Source: Rhizobiaceae bacterium
GTDB taxonomy: Bacteria; Pseudomonadota; Alphaproteobacteria; Rhizobiales; Rhizobiaceae
Direction: 5' to 3'
Length of the DNA stretch: 43,436 bases
NCBI GenBank assembly: GCA_905339215.1
Contig: CAJPFN010000120.1
Span: 1-43,436, forward strand
Shown here piece after piece: positions 1-8,109 of the stretch. The notes beneath the pieces were generated by a model. It ran no database searches. It was not told the origin of the DNA and saw only the letters and a list, made by a program, of their open reading frames with translations. The number at the start of each line of letters is the position of its first letter. Position 1 is the stretch's first letter. The position numbers and the translations under genes were made by a program.

Positions 1-44
1 GCAAGGCTGACAGCGATCAGGACGCTTGCGAGCGAACTACGCAA
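1..44 (-). CDS. trbJ: TrbJ, N-terminal start only (cut by window edge)
   Basis: Fourteen codons are visible before the window ends. A TTG codon at 44-42 overlaps the trbE stop (TAG, 39-37) and opens a frame reading LRSSLASVLIAVSL, a positively charged residue followed by a hydrophobic stretch, as expected for the start of a secreted protein. In Ti-type conjugation operons the gene after trbE is trbJ, a periplasmic mating-pair protein with a signal peptide, so position and composition agree. The identity rests mainly on gene order. Confidence 0.5.
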   Translation of the reverse strand, partial: MRSSLASVLIAVSL

Positions 45-2472
45 GAAGAGCTTCGGCATTTTCGATACCTCTTTGCTTGAGCCAGTGGACGGGCCATTCG
101 TCGCCGTGGTGGACGCGCAGCTCATCGATGCGCTTGATGTCGTCCTTTCCGGACGCGCCGACGAAAGACAGGGTGATCGGCCCGAGGGCCATGTCGAACA
201 AACGCCGCCCGTCAGGCGAAGCGACATAATATTCGCGCTTGGGCAGCGCGTTCGCGACGATCTCGATTTGCCGCTCGTTGAAGCCGATGCGCTCATAGAA
301 CTCGCGCGTGCCGCTTTCGCGAGCTGCGCCATTGGGCAGGCAAATCTTGGTCGGGCAGCTTTCCTTGAGCACGTCGATGATGCCTGATTTTTCCGCGTCA
401 GAAATCGACTGCGTTGCCAGAACGACGGCGCAATTGGCCTTGCGCAGCACCTTCAGCCATTCGCGGATCTTCTCGCGGAAGGCTGGATGGCCGAGCATCA
501 GCCATGCCTCATCGAGGATAATGAGGCTGGGGGCGCCGGTCAGGCGCATTTCGATGCGACGGAACAGGTAGAGCAGGACCGGCACGAGATTGCGGTCGCC
601 GAGGTTCATCAATTCCTCGATCTCGAACGTCTGGAAATCCGAGAGGGTCAGGCCATCCTGCTCGGCATCGAGCAGATGCCCCATGGGACCGTCGACTGTG
701 TAATGACGCAGCGCGTCCTTGATCTCCCGCATCTGCACGCCCGACACGAAATCGGACAGCGACCGGCGGGACGATGCGGCCATGAGCTCGATTTGCTTGG
801 CGATTGCATTGCGATGGTCGGGCGTCACCTTCACACCCTGCAGTTCGACAAGTGTTTCCAGCCATCCGGCGGCCCAAGCCTTGTTGCCATCGTCGTTCAG
901 TTGGGAAAGCGGGCAGAAGGTCAGCGCCTCCCCTGCCCCGACATCGTAATGTTCGCCGCCAACAGCCACCGTCAGCGGGTACATCGACTTGCCCTTGTCG
1001 AAGGCGAAGAGCTGCGCTCGGCTGTAACGGCGGAACTGTGCCGCGATCAGCGCCAGAAGGGTCGACTTGCCCGATCCGGTCGGACCGAAGATCAGGGTAT
1101 GACCCACGTCGCCCGAATGGAGGTTCAGACGGAACGGGGATGATCCGCTTGCGACCTGCATCAGCGGCGGCGAGCCGTCGGGATAGAACGGGCACGGTGC
1201 AACCGGTGAGCCCGACCAGACCGAGTTGAGCGGCACCAGATCGGCAAGGTTGCGGGTATTGATCAGCGGCTCGCGGATGTTGGCGTACCAGTTGCCGGGC
1301 AGACTCCCAAGGAAGGCCTCCGTGGCGTTCAGCGTTTCGATGCGCGCGGCAAAGCCTTCGGCCTGGATCAGCCGGCGCACACCTTCGGTCTTTTCGCGAA
1401 GACGCGCCTCGTCGTCATCGAACATGACGATGACCGGCGTATAGTAGCCATAGGCGACGAGCTGTGAATTGGCCTCGGCAATGGCGTCCTCGGTCTCCGC
1501 CACCATCAGCGCTGCGTCCTGGTCGATCGCACCGCTGTTTGTCTGGAACAGCTGGTCCATGAACGGCCGCACCTTTTGCAACCACTTCTTGCGGGTGCGC
1601 TCAAGCCTTTGGCGGGCCTCGATCGGATCGAGGAAAACGAAGCGGCTCGACCAGCGATAGGTGAGTGGCATCAGATCCAGAGAATTGAGGATGCCCGGCC
1701 AGCTCTCGGCCGGAAATCCGTCGATCGCAACAACTGCGAGATAGCGGTTGTCGACCAGCGGCGAGAGACCGTGATGGAATTCGGCCGTGACGACGAAATC
1801 GAGATACATCGGAATGTCGGGCAGGCGGACCGGATGGTTTTCGCCGACGATGCAGAAGCGGGCGAACTGCAGCAGATCGTCATATCTGGCGATACGGGTT
1901 GAGCCGCGTTCCTCGGTCTCCTGTGTCACCATGCGCCGGATCGAGACGACGTTTCCCATATATTGCTCGAATTCGCGGATCGAACGCCGGAAGTGATCGA
2001 GCGCGCGATCGGCAAAGGTTGTCGCGCGGGACTCATCGTCGGAATAGACATATTTGACGAGGCCGGACTTGCGCTTCTCCGGTTCGCGATAGGTCAGGAT
2101 GATGGCGTGCTGGCTCTCATAGTGCCCGTCCGCCGCCTCGAAACGCTTGCGCCGTTCGTCATCGATGAGCGCGCTCACCTTGTCTGGGAAGTGGCAGTTG
2201 TCCCGTGCCGGATAGGCCGTCGCCGGCACGCGCACGGCCTCGACCTGGATCATCCAGCCCGATCCGAGGCGGGCGAGAATGGAATTGATCTGGCGGCTGA
2301 CCTCGTTGCGCTCGAAATCGGTCGAGCTTTCGCTATCCGGACCAGCGAAATACCAGCCGGCCATCAGACTCCCGTCCTTGAGCAGGACCGTGCCGTTGTC
2401 GATCAGGGCCGCATAGGGCAGCAAATCGGAAAAGGACGGGCCGGAATGGCGAAACCTCTTGAGTGCAACCAT
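37..2472 (-). CDS. trbE: TrbE, VirB4-family conjugal transfer ATPase
   Basis: This 811-residue protein is the large ATPase of the mating-pair formation (type IV secretion) machine; it sits at the inner membrane and powers pilus assembly and transfer. Walker A (GPTGSGKST) lies near residues 463-471 and Walker B (SLIILDEAW) near residue 650, followed by the VirB4-type segment VLATQS. The N-terminal CagE/TrbE/VirB4 domain fills residues 1-400. Length is normal for the family. The start at 2472 lies three bases after the trbD stop, and the 3' end overlaps the probable trbJ start, so the genes are translationally packed in the usual trbBCDEJ order. Confidence 0.95.
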   Translation of the reverse strand: MVALKRFRHSGPSFSDLLPYAALIDNGTVLLKDGSLMAGWYFAGPDSESSTDFERNEVSRQINSILARLGSGWMIQVEAVRVPATAYPARDNCHFPDKVSALIDDERRKRFEAADGHYESQHAIILTYREPEKRKSGLVKYVYSDDESRATTFADRALDHFRRSIREFEQYMGNVVSIRRMVTQETEERGSTRIARYDDLLQFARFCIVGENHPVRLPDIPMYLDFVVTAEFHHGLSPLVDNRYLAVVAIDGFPAESWPGILNSLDLMPLTYRWSSRFVFLDPIEARQRLERTRKKWLQKVRPFMDQLFQTNSGAIDQDAALMVAETEDAIAEANSQLVAYGYYTPVIVMFDDDEARLREKTEGVRRLIQAEGFAARIETLNATEAFLGSLPGNWYANIREPLINTRNLADLVPLNSVWSGSPVAPCPFYPDGSPPLMQVASGSSPFRLNLHSGDVGHTLIFGPTGSGKSTLLALIAAQFRRYSRAQLFAFDKGKSMYPLTVAVGGEHYDVGAGEALTFCPLSQLNDDGNKAWAAGWLETLVELQGVKVTPDHRNAIAKQIELMAASSRRSLSDFVSGVQMREIKDALRHYTVDGPMGHLLDAEQDGLTLSDFQTFEIEELMNLGDRNLVPVLLYLFRRIEMRLTGAPSLIILDEAWLMLGHPAFREKIREWLKVLRKANCAVVLATQSISDAEKSGIIDVLKESCPTKICLPNGAARESGTREFYERIGFNERQIEIVANALPKREYYVASPDGRRLFDMALGPITLSFVGASGKDDIKRIDELRVHHGDEWPVHWLKQRGIENAEALLA

Positions 2473-2475
2473 AAG

Positions 2476-2775
2476 TCAGAACGTCCGCCAGGGCGTGGAG
2501 GTCGGCCGGTAGTAGGGGCGGTATCTGATGTGGCGCAGGTAGACGCGGCGCATCAGCGGATCGGCTTTCGCCATCATGCGCAGTAGCCCGACAACCACGA
2601 TCCAGATGACCGTGCCGAGCAGCGCCGATACGGTCGTCAGGATGACGAAGACCAGGATGACCGCGGCGAGCCCGGTCAGAAGCACGAGCTCACGGTCAGC
2701 CCCAAAGAGCAGCGTCGGACGCGAAAGGGCACGGTGTATTCGCGCCGTCGCCAGCCGGCTTTCCCTTTCAGCCAT
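2476..2775 (-). CDS. trbD: TrbD, conjugal transfer membrane protein
   Basis: This is a 99-residue protein beginning [17 protein letters not shown]. It has a basic, arginine-rich N-terminus, two adjacent hydrophobic segments around residues 30-70 and a basic tyrosine-rich tail ([10 protein letters not shown]). TrbD is the VirB3 homologue of the mating-pair complex and resides in the inner membrane. The frame stays open upstream, but the ATG at 2775 matches family length and overlaps the end of trbC by 8 bases, which favours it. Gene order (trbC-trbD-trbE) supports the call. Confidence 0.9.
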   Translation of the reverse strand: MAERESRLATARIHRALSRPTLLFGADRELVLLTGLAAVILVFVILTTVSALLGTVIWIVVVGLLRMMAKADPLMRRVYLRHIRYRPYYRPTSTPWRTF

Positions 2776-3136
2776 GCGGGGCAACCGCCGGCGCTTGTTC
2801 GTGCGCCTCGAGCGGCACGCCGATGGATGAGCCGCTGGAGCCGAAGAGACCGACGATCTGCGTTGCACCGAGCAGGATGCCGGCGACGAGTACGATGTAG
2901 CAGAGCCGGCGCGCGAAATCGTTCAACTCGCCGCCGAAGATCAACATGCCGCCGGCAATGGCGACCGCGGCGAGCGCGATGGCGCCGGCGACCGGGCCGG
3001 TGATGGATTCCTGAATTTGCTCCAGTGGCCCTTCCCAGGGCAGGCCCCCTCCCCCGCTGGCGAGCGCCGGTTCGATCATAACGAGGGATGCGGCCGCGAG
3101 GCCGAGGAGAAGTGTGAGAGCCTTCTTAGACGACAT
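2768..3136 (-). CDS. trbC: TrbC, conjugative pilin precursor
   Basis: This is a 122-residue protein with an N-terminal signal sequence ([18 protein letters not shown]...ALAS) followed by [25 protein letters not shown] and two hydrophobic segments, the layout of the TrbC/VirB2 pilin family. TrbC is the major subunit of the conjugative pilus, processed from a longer precursor. The start overlaps the trbB stop by 11 bases and the end overlaps trbD by 8 bases, implying coupled translation in the trb operon. Confidence 0.93.
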   Translation of the reverse strand: MSSKKALTLLLGLAAASLVMIEPALASGGGGLPWEGPLEQIQESITGPVAGAIALAAVAIAGGMLIFGGELNDFARRLCYIVLVAGILLGATQIVGLFGSSGSSIGVPLEAHEQAPAVAPHG

Positions 3137-4109
3137 GAAGATTTCTTCCCTGGATGGATTCCGATTTCGACGCGCCGACCGGCGTGGTGAGGTACCTCCC
3201 GTCGCGAAAGCCTTCGACCTTCAGGATCTCGCGAACGGTTCGCCCGCCGGGCGCGCGCTCGATCGAGACGATCAGGTCGACCGCCTCTCCGATGACTTCC
3301 GGCATCGGCTGGGAGCTGACTTCGGCGACGAGCTGTTCAAGCCGGGTAAGAGCGGCGCCGGCCGAGTTCGAGTGAACCGTCGCGATGCCGCCCGGATGGC
3401 CGGTGTTCCACGCCTTCAAGAGAGTAAGGGCCGCGCCGTCGCGGACCTCGCCCACGATGATGCGGTCTGGACGCAGCCGCATCGTCGACTTCAAGAGGCG
3501 GCTCATGTCGACCGTGTCCGTGGTGTGCAGGATCACATGGTTTTCCGCCGCGCACTGGATTTCGGCAGTGTCTTCCAGGATCACCAGCCGGTGTTCCGGC
3601 GTGGTCTCGACCAGCTCCGCCAGGATTGCATTGGTGAGTGTGGTCTTGCCTGTTCCGGTGCCTCCCGACACGACGATGTTGAGCCGGTCCACGATCGAAT
3701 TGCGGATCACATCCACCTGCTCGGGCGTCATGATGCCGTCGGCGACATACTGATCGAGTCGGATCAGCATCGAGGCGCGCTTTCGGATCGTGAACATCGG
3801 CGCGGGCGCGGCCGGCGGCAGAATCCCCTCAAAGCGATGCCCGCCAAGCGGCAGTTCTCCCGAAATGATCGGGTGGTCCTGGTCGACTTCGGTTTTGAGG
3901 GCGTGCGCGACCTTGCCGATGACGGTCTCGGCGTCATGGGAGGCCATCCGCCCCGCCGCCGCTATCCCCTGCCCTACCCGCTCGATGAATAGATTGCCGT
4001 CGGGGTTGAGCATGACCTCCACAACGTCATGGTCATGGAGCGCCGACGTGACGGCGGCGCCAAGTGCGTCCTGCAGTCCGAGGATCAGCCGTCGTTTCGA
4101 TTCGCTCAT
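3126..4109 (-). CDS. trbB: TrbB, VirB11-family secretion ATPase
   Basis: This is a 327-residue hexameric ATPase of the type IV secretion/conjugation apparatus (VirB11/PilT-like). Walker A ([11 protein letters not shown]) is near residues 148-158, the Asp box ([10 protein letters not shown]) near residue 180, Walker B with [12 protein letters not shown] near residue 220, and the His box ([10 protein letters not shown]) near residue 245; all expected elements are present. It is the first trb gene after traI, 25 bases downstream of its stop, so traI and trb are probably one transcript under quorum control. Confidence 0.96.
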   Translation of the reverse strand: MSESKRRLILGLQDALGAAVTSALHDHDVVEVMLNPDGNLFIERVGQGIAAAGRMASHDAETVIGKVAHALKTEVDQDHPIISGELPLGGHRFEGILPPAAPAPMFTIRKRASMLIRLDQYVADGIMTPEQVDVIRNSIVDRLNIVVSGGTGTGKTTLTNAILAELVETTPEHRLVILEDTAEIQCAAENHVILHTTDTVDMSRLLKSTMRLRPDRIIVGEVRDGAALTLLKAWNTGHPGGIATVHSNSAGAALTRLEQLVAEVSSQPMPEVIGEAVDLIVSIERAPGGRTVREILKVEGFRDGRYLTTPVGASKSESIQGRNLHVV

Positions 4110-4134
4110 GAACCGCCCCCTGCCCGGCTGCTGG

Positions 4135-4764
4135 TCAGGCCGCGGCTTCCACAGCGGCCGGAAAGAGGGGGACGTAGCTCGACGGCCGCACCAGCTCGAG
4201 GCTGGCTTCGTCGGCGGTCAAGAGTCCCGCGACAGCAATGGTGTTGCCAACAGGATGTGGCGCGCCTAGCCGCTCCAGTGGCCACTTCGCCCGGTTGAGA
4301 ATGCGCTCAAACCGAACGTCCGTAACAGTGACGATCCGGTCGAACCCATTGGCCATCGACCATTCGATGATGGCGGCGAACAGAGTGTGGGTCGCATCAC
4401 GCAGCCCGCTCGCGGAAACGATGTCGCTGCGTTCGGTGTCGATGCAAAAGCGCGAGCTCTCGACGACGCGGCTCGATTGGGGCACGCGAGCAGCGCCAGC
4501 CAGAAACGGGAATGTCTGGCCGAGCATCGTCGGTCCGGTGGACGGTAGCAGGCGGGCGCAACCGATCACCTGACCATCGTTGCCGACGAGCAGAAGATAG
4601 GTCGGATCGAGCCGGTCGTACTCGTCCTTTTCCTGGTTGTGCTCTACGTGCACGTCCCAATCCAGCCTGTGCTTGAAGACCCTTGCGCGCAGCTCGTGCA
4701 TGCGCTCGAGCAGACGTTGCTCAGTTCTTGAGGCACTCGTACGGCAGATGGCGACGACGCGCAT
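4135..4764 (-). CDS. traI: TraI, acyl-homoserine-lactone synthase
   Basis: This is a 209-residue LuxI-family enzyme that makes an N-acyl-homoserine lactone from S-adenosylmethionine and an acyl-ACP; in Ti-type plasmids the signal activates conjugation through TraR. Seen in the sequence are the conserved N-terminal block RARVFKHRLDWDV, the D..D block EYDRLDPTYLLL, the arginine in GCARLLPSTGP and the glutamate in VVESSRFCID. The start chosen is ATG 4764, with GAGGA eight bases upstream; a TTG two codons earlier is possible. It heads the trb operon and is divergent from a luxR gene. The acyl chain cannot be predicted from sequence. Confidence 0.95.
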   Translation of the reverse strand: MRVVAICRTSASRTEQRLLERMHELRARVFKHRLDWDVHVEHNQEKDEYDRLDPTYLLLVGNDGQVIGCARLLPSTGPTMLGQTFPFLAGAARVPQSSRVVESSRFCIDTERSDIVSASGLRDATHTLFAAIIEWSMANGFDRIVTVTDVRFERILNRAKWPLERLGAPHPVGNTIAVAGLLTADEASLELVRPSSYVPLFPAAVEAAA

Positions 4765-4826
4765 GAACAAATCCTCAACCCGTTGAATTGCGATCTCTTG
4801 AAGCCGGTACGGCTGCGGATCGCCAG

Positions 4827-4842
4827 CTGTGAAAAGTCACAG
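4827..4842. promoter_or_regulatory. lux/tra-box-like palindrome between traI and traR
   Basis: The site reads CTGTGA-AAAG-TCACAG, a perfect 6-bp inverted repeat. Its CTGT-N8-ACAG spacing is that of the classical lux box, and the CT-N12-AG rule of LasR/RhlR boxes is also met. Its centre (about 4834) lies about 70 bases upstream of the traI start, a position that would allow a TraR-type activator to sit next to RNA polymerase. A second weaker half-site pair (CTGT-N5-ACAG) lies at 4860-4872, about three helical turns away. The function is inferred. Confidence 0.6.
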
Positions 4843-4917
4843 GGGATGGAGAGTCGTCGCTGTGATAGACAGTGGGGATTGCCGAGGCGCCGCTGCCGCA
4901 CTTATGGCTGAATTGCC

Positions 4918-5679
4918 ATGCAACTCGGAATTGAAACCACGCGACTTGAGGACGAAAACACCCGGAGAGGACACTTGCCGAGCAGAGCCTTCGACCAGCT
5001 GCGAGACTCACTAGAAACAGCCCGAGGCATAGCCCCGGTCAAAGCCGCGGTGAAGGAATTCGCCGGCCAATTGGGATTTGACTGGTTCGCCTATCTCTCT
5101 GTCTGCGGGCCGGAGATCGACACGTTTTCGACGTACCCGCGCGCGTGGCAAGGCCACTATATCAACAAGAAATACGCGACCATCGATCCCGTCGTGCAGG
5201 AAGCCCGCCGTTCCGAGCGCTGTTTTGCGTGGTCCGAACGCGATCTTGCACGAGCATTGTCGCCGGACCAGGTCCGCTTCCTTGGAGAAGCGAACGATCA
5301 TGGTATCGCATCGGGAATATCCGTGCCCGTGTCAGCCGGATTCGGCAGGACAGTATTGTTCACGCTCGCGTCGTCTAACCGGTGTGACAATTGCCTGGTG
5401 GAATGCCCCTTCCTCGCCGCTTCGATTGCATCCCACGTTGATGTCTATGCGCGACGCTGGATGCTCGATCCAATGCCTGCTGTCGCCGTCAAGCTAAGCC
5501 CCAGAGAAAGGCTCTGCCTGAGCTGGATGGCAAAGGGCAAGCGCATGTCCGAAATCGCGCAAATCGTCGGAACCAAGGTCCGGACGGTCGAGTATCACCT
5601 GCAAAATGCTCGGCGGAAGCTCGATGCCACCAACGTCACCCACGCCGTTGCGCTTGCCGTGCGTCAACAGTTGATTTGA
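4918..5679 (+). CDS. traR: LuxR/TraR-family quorum-sensing activator
   Basis: This protein has up to 253 residues, with an autoinducer-binding domain (about residues 35-175) and a C-terminal LuxR helix-turn-helix (LSPRERLCLSWMAKGKRMSE onward). Ligand-pocket signatures are present: FDWFAYLS, KKYATIDPVV, CFAWSE and HGIASGISVPV, closely patterned on TraR. It should bind the TraI signal and activate traI-trb. The start is uncertain: ATG 4918 has no good ribosome site, whereas TTG 4975 is preceded by GGAGAGG four bases upstream and would give 234 residues, the length of Agrobacterium TraR. The name traR is by context; no TraM antiactivator is seen in the window. Confidence 0.88.
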   Translation: MQLGIETTRLEDENTRRGHLPSRAFDQLRDSLETARGIAPVKAAVKEFAGQLGFDWFAYLSVCGPEIDTFSTYPRAWQGHYINKKYATIDPVVQEARRSERCFAWSERDLARALSPDQVRFLGEANDHGIASGISVPVSAGFGRTVLFTLASSNRCDNCLVECPFLAASIASHVDVYARRWMLDPMPAVAVKLSPRERLCLSWMAKGKRMSEIAQIVGTKVRTVEYHLQNARRKLDATNVTHAVALAVRQQLI

Positions 5680-5821
5680 TCCCGTTCGCCCAGTGGGAGG
5701 GCTTTTTCGTCTTTACCCCGTGTAGTTGTGGCTTGCTGGCGGTAGGAGAGTCGTCCGCGATGACGCCAACGCCCCTACCCTGCCCGGCTGGCCGTTTGAG
5801 GCATATTCGGGGTCACGTTCT
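5680..5821. other. Short intergenic region after traR
   Basis: No convincing gene is seen. A weak GC-rich hairpin followed by CTTTTTC near 5690-5710 (GCCC...GGGC) could end traR transcription, but the stem is short. The rest is unremarkable up to the repeat block that precedes fic. Confidence 0.4.
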
Positions 5822-5873
5822 GATCGGCGGCCGATATCGGCAAGTGAGATCGGCAACCAGTATCGGCATTTGT
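5822..5873 (+). repeat. Four direct repeats at exact 13-bp period upstream of fic
   Basis: Four consecutive 13-base units start at 5822, 5835, 5848 and 5861: GATCGGCGGCCGA, TATCGGCAAGTGA, GATCGGCAACCAG and TATCGGCATTTGT. All share ATCGGC in the same phase, and three share ATCGGCA. A fifth copy (GATCGGCA) lies at 5927-5934, between the predicted transcription start and the fic start codon. The array ends just before a good promoter, so it looks like an operator with multiple in-phase half sites, or an iteron-like array. The binding protein is unknown. Confidence 0.75.
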
Positions 5874-5874
5874 G

Positions 5875-5903
5875 CTGACTTGTGGCCTCTAATGCCTTAC
5901 AAT
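5875..5903 (+). promoter_or_regulatory. Predicted promoter of fic
   Basis: A -35 element CTGACT at 5875-5880 and a -10 element TACAAT at 5898-5903 are separated by 17 bases, close to the sigma-70 consensus. Transcription would start near 5910. This rules out the in-frame ATG at 5902, which lies inside the -10 box, and supports the ATG at 5938 as the fic start. The element begins two bases after the 13-bp repeats, so repeat-bound protein would touch RNA polymerase. Confidence 0.6.
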
Positions 5904-5937
5904 GCAATCCATTGAGGCACGACAGAGATCGGCAAAA

Positions 5938-7167
5938 ATGCTTGAAACCCCTGCCCGTATTGAGCCGCTTTTTTTCGACGACGCGGTGCCGACCGTTCTG
6001 GCCGATCTTGCCATCGAGCTGCAGAAGGCGGCCGATGAACTCGGCCGAGGCCTGCATCCGGAGTCGGCTGACGAATTGGCCGACCTCGTACGAGTCATGA
6101 ATTCGTATTATTCGAATTTGATCGAAGGCCACAACACGCGACCTCGAGATATAGAGAACGCACTGACCGGAGCCGAGATAGATCCCGAACGTCGTCCCCT
6201 CGCCCTGGAGGCGAAGGCCCATGTCGAAGTTCAGAGGATGATTGACGGCCTCGCGTTGCACGGCGAGCTGCCTAGCCCGACTTCGATCGATTTCATCCAG
6301 TGGGTTCATCGCGCCTTCTACGACGAGATGCCCAAGGAATTCCGGTTCATCGACAAACCTGATGGCGCCAAGGCCGAGATCGTACCCGGCGAGTTCCGGA
6401 TGTCCGCAGAACACGATGTCGCTGTCGGCCGCCATCAGCCGCCATCGTCTGACAGGGTGGTGGCTTTTATGGAGTATTTCCAGAAGCGGTTTGCCATGGC
6501 CGAAAAGCAGGCCAGCCTGCGGATCGTCGCGATTGCGTCAGCTCATCACCGCCTCAATTACATCCACCCGTTTCCAGACGGTAACGGCCGCGTCAGTCGC
6601 CTGATGTCCCACGCCATGGCGCTCAGGGCCGGCATCGGAGGCAATGGCCTGTGGTCGATATCTCGTGGCCTCGCTCGTGGCCTGAAAGATCGTGGCGAAT
6701 ACAAGCGGATGATGGATCACGCCGACAGTCCCAGACAAGGCGACCGTGATGGCCGGGGAAATCTTTCGGAATCGGCACTCAAGGATTTCGTCGAATGGTT
6801 CCTTACGGTCGCGCTCGACCAGGTAAGGTTCTCGACGGCAATGTTCGACCTCGGGCGGCTCGACGCTCGCTACCGCGCCCTGATAAAAGATGTCGTCGAC
6901 GACAAACGAGCGCCTGATCTGGTGGCGGCTGTGTTGCGGCATGGTAGGTTGCCACGTGGCGAAGCCAATTTCGTACTGAAGACATCCGAGCGCACGGCAC
7001 GGAACACGCTGTCGGATCTCGTCGAGCGCGGGTTCCTAAAATCTGACACTCCGAAGGCACCGGTCCGCATTGCCTTCCCTCTCGATTTCAGAGAACGGCT
7101 GTTTCCGAATCTCTTCACCGATGTCGAACCGAATGTGCCGGAACCACCTTCACTCTCTCCCAGATGA
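5938..7167 (+). CDS. Fic-family (class II) protein adenylyltransferase
   Basis: The predicted 409-residue enzyme transfers AMP (or another nucleotide moiety) to target proteins. The Fic active-site motif HPFPDGNGRVSR is intact near residues 210-221. An inhibitory helix motif S-x-x-x-E-G (SNLIEG, residues 59-64) lies N-terminal to the Fic core, which defines a self-inhibited class II Fic protein. The C-terminal 80 residues (GEANFVLKTSERTARNTLSDLVERGFL) resemble a winged helix, as in many stand-alone Fic proteins. No separate antitoxin gene is adjacent. Such proteins are common plasmid accessory genes; a toxin, stress or anti-phage role cannot be decided here. Confidence 0.9.
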   Translation: MLETPARIEPLFFDDAVPTVLADLAIELQKAADELGRGLHPESADELADLVRVMNSYYSNLIEGHNTRPRDIENALTGAEIDPERRPLALEAKAHVEVQRMIDGLALHGELPSPTSIDFIQWVHRAFYDEMPKEFRFIDKPDGAKAEIVPGEFRMSAEHDVAVGRHQPPSSDRVVAFMEYFQKRFAMAEKQASLRIVAIASAHHRLNYIHPFPDGNGRVSRLMSHAMALRAGIGGNGLWSISRGLARGLKDRGEYKRMMDHADSPRQGDRDGRGNLSESALKDFVEWFLTVALDQVRFSTAMFDLGRLDARYRALIKDVVDDKRAPDLVAAVLRHGRLPRGEANFVLKTSERTARNTLSDLVERGFLKSDTPKAPVRIAFPLDFRERLFPNLFTDVEPNVPEPPSLSPR

Positions 7168-7258
7168 GTGGAGTATAAGGCGTGACAACCAGGACGCCCA
7201 CAGCTGACCTCGGTAAGCACGCGGGGACACTGCCTTCGGTCCGCGGAATATCCGGCCC

Positions 7259-7621
7259 TTACTTAAGGCCGCGACTACCGACGCGGTCGGCCCCATGCTG
7301 CTGGGCAAGCCCTTTTTCACGTGCGGCAATTGCCGGTGACTGCGGGATGCTGGACTGGACTTTGATATCGGTAGTGACGGGCGTGTAGCCCCGTCGGACC
7401 TTCCGCGCGAGCCAGGCCTCAAGCGCTTCGCCGGCCTCAGCGGCCGATGCATAGAGGTCGAGGCGTTGTCGGCCGAGCGAGCCAATACGCCCCCACGCGC
7501 GCATGAGCGCCGCATCTCCGTACAGCGACGGCTCTATCGCGAGTACGTAAAATCGCGCAACGTTGCGTGTGCAATCGCGGCGCTGAAGGACAACTTGGAG
7601 CTTCGGCTCGACCATGCCCAT
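7259..7621 (-). CDS. WGR-domain protein
   Basis: The likely product is 120 residues long. Residues 7-80 carry a WGR domain (LQVVLQRRDCTRNVARFYVL, then RAWGRIGSLGRQRL and an ALEAWLARKVRRGY helix), named after its Trp-Gly-Arg motif and found in bacterial proteins and in PARP enzymes, where it takes part in DNA binding. The frame is open further upstream to 7810, but only the part from MGMVEPKL fits known small WGR proteins; the upstream codons look non-coding. A single WGR domain with no other domain is frequent on rhizobial plasmids; its function is unknown. It converges on fic. Confidence 0.8.
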   Translation of the reverse strand: MGMVEPKLQVVLQRRDCTRNVARFYVLAIEPSLYGDAALMRAWGRIGSLGRQRLDLYASAAEAGEALEAWLARKVRRGYTPVTTDIKVQSSIPQSPAIAAREKGLAQQHGADRVGSRGLK

Positions 7622-7910
7622 TTGTGACCGACTTCCGGTGTCCGCGTCCAATTCATTAGCTGAATCGTTTGGGCCGAAGGGATTCAAGTCGGTGATGGTT
7701 GCCTCTGCCGAGAAAGACGATCGATCGGAGCGAGCGTGGCTGTCCACTCGCTGCCCGTTTCCGGTCGGCCAATGAGGCTCAGAGCGTAACGGGCGCGCCA
7801 GGTGGTCCAACAGGCGCGCTGATTCACTCGGTTGGACTCATTGAGATTGGCTGCAATCGGGTGCCGGGTGGTTTTCTGTTACTGCGAAATATCACAGGGT
7901 GGGCGCAAGT

Positions 7911-7926
7911 GTTGTCCGCCGACAAA
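7911..7926. promoter_or_regulatory. parS-like partition site, copy 1
   Basis: The site is G-TTGTC-CGCC-GACAA-A, a 5-bp inverted repeat around four bases. The same arms and flanking bases recur at 9321-9336, just after repA. repABC plasmids carry short palindromic centromere sites bound by RepB, often near the rep genes, so this pair is the best candidate in the window. Confidence 0.6.
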
Positions 7927-8001
7927 AACGAAGAAAAACCCAGAAGAATCAATTGCGTGAGTGCTTTCGGGGCGCCTGGCCGCGTTCCCTTAGGAATCTT
8001 C

Positions 8002-8016
8002 TTAACTTCTTGTTAA
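8002..8016. promoter_or_regulatory. Inverted repeat in repA promoter region
   Basis: TTAAC-TTCTT-GTTAA is a perfect 5-bp inverted repeat in an AT-rich stretch about 95 bases upstream of the repA start. RepA proteins of repABC plasmids repress their own promoter, so this is a plausible RepA (or RepA-RepB) operator. It is short, so the call is tentative. Confidence 0.35.
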
Positions 8017-8109
8017 CCTAAAATTTCTTGCTGAGCACCGCGAATCGGGCATACTCACGGTTGCTTGGCCATTTCGGGCCAAAAATCGTTATTTTGGAAG
8101 CCTGACCGA

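Larger units (their letters stand above)
7622..8109. other. Leader region of repABC
   Basis: No gene is supported here apart from weak open frames on both strands. The right half is AT-rich and holds the first parS-like palindrome (7911-7926) and a TTAAC-TTCTT-GTTAA inverted repeat (8002-8016), as expected for the autoregulated repA promoter region of a repABC replicon. Confidence 0.6.

Noticed and set aside
3114-3992. 292-codon plus-strand frame opposite trbB
   Set aside because: trbB carries all VirB11 ATPase motifs on the minus strand; the plus frame has none.
5822-5873. The 13-bp repeats as a small CRISPR array
   Set aside because: Units are 13 bp with no spacers and no cas genes nearby; the pattern is that of an operator or iteron.
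5902-5937. ATG at 5902 as the fic start codon
   Set aside because: It lies inside the predicted -10 box TACAAT; the ATG at 5938 fits the promoter.
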